This document shows positions 63,565 through 64,000 of a DNA stretch of 64,000 nucleotides, one piece after another. The translations under genes and the position numbers were made by a program. Under the pieces are notes generated by a model that saw nothing but the letters and a program-made list of their open reading frames with translations, was not told the DNA's origin and made no database searches. The first letter of the stretch is position 1. Every line of letters begins with the position of its first letter. This stretch comes from Hyposmocoma kahamanoa (Eukaryota > Arthropoda > Insecta > Lepidoptera > Cosmopterigidae). Where the stretch lies: the NCBI RefSeq assembly GCF_003589595.1, contig NW_020653945.1, positions 7,089,637 through 7,153,636 of the forward strand, written 5' to 3'.

Positions 63565-64000
63565 CTAAAAAAAAGTTCTTACGATAAGGTACAAGTTCCC
63601 AGCTAAACGTTACTACCGAATTTCTATGCTTTCTATCACCTTCTCAAAAACTGACAATCTTATAGAAGGGAAAAGTTATGAGTTAAGAGAAATGAGTTTT
63701 GGTAAAATTAAATGTCAAAGTTAAATCAGTAAAAACAGTTACGAACTGAATCCTAAAAACATAATTAAAATATTGTTCACTGGCCTTTACGTTTAAAATA
63801 AAATAAATAGACTAGAAACCATTCGTTGCGTCGTCAAACAAAATAAAAAATATATATATCGACGCCGGAAAGCGATCTTGTCGTATATCGAAAAATAGGT
63901 CTTTACACCGGGGCCGAAAAACTATTCAAAAAAATCATTTCTCTTTAATTTGAATTAGTAGAAAGTCAATTTTAAAGTATGATTATATACATTCTACTTT
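63565..64000. other. Intron upstream of the first visible exon
   Basis: No further HERC2 exon, repeat or promoter is recognised up to the window edge. The earlier exons (RCC1-like domain 1, cytochrome-b5-like) must lie beyond 64000. Confidence 0.6.

Overview
The window looks like lepidopteran (moth or butterfly) genomic DNA. The reasons are AT-rich introns full of short DNA transposons, tRNA-derived SINEs (including the well-known lepidopteran type that carries CATCATCATCATCA), and a split, intron-rich gene.

One gene fills the whole window, on the minus strand: the giant E3 ubiquitin ligase HERC2. I joined 64 exons by hand from position 63564 (5' side) to the stop codon at 275-277. Every junction keeps its reading phase, except for one uncertain exon (43695-43989). 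The visible part codes for about 3554 residues and is missing its N-terminus: the first RCC1-like domain and the cytochrome-b5-like domain lie beyond position 64000. The order read 5' to 3' (right to left) is: helical linker region (62.1-63.6 kb, 53.8-57.2 kb), MIB/HERC2 domain (52.5-53.7 kb), long helical linker (44.6-52.1 kb), UBA (43.5 kb), CPH plus a HERC2-type repeat (38.9-40.2 kb), DOC/APC10 domain (34.9-37.6 kb), RCC1-like domain 2 (27.5-33.0 kb), linker (21.1-26.8 kb), RCC1-like domain 3 (14.9-20.8 kb) and the catalytic HECT domain (0.3-12.6 kb), with the active Cys encoded at about 3018-3020. The ZZ zinc finger, which in human HERC2 sits between CPH and DOC, is not visible; a decayed mariner element occupies that intron.

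The rest is intron, largely built of mobile elements: a broken Tc1-like element with intact ends (9088-10639), a mariner remnant (37609-38547), a non-autonomous hAT element with a perfect 8-bp target duplication (49106-49580), a Harbinger-like MITE nested in a retroposon (42869-43189), two long foldback hairpins, several TA-flanked MITE families in two or three copies, three tRNA-derived SINE families, and an A-tailed retroposon family in ten copies. No second host gene, rRNA, CRISPR array or genuine tRNA gene was found, and no promoter is in the window. The most interesting points are a splice donor that appears to lie at the end of a repeat, a GC-AG intron, paired tandem splice sites, the absent ZZ finger, and a possible 1-base frame problem at an A5 run.
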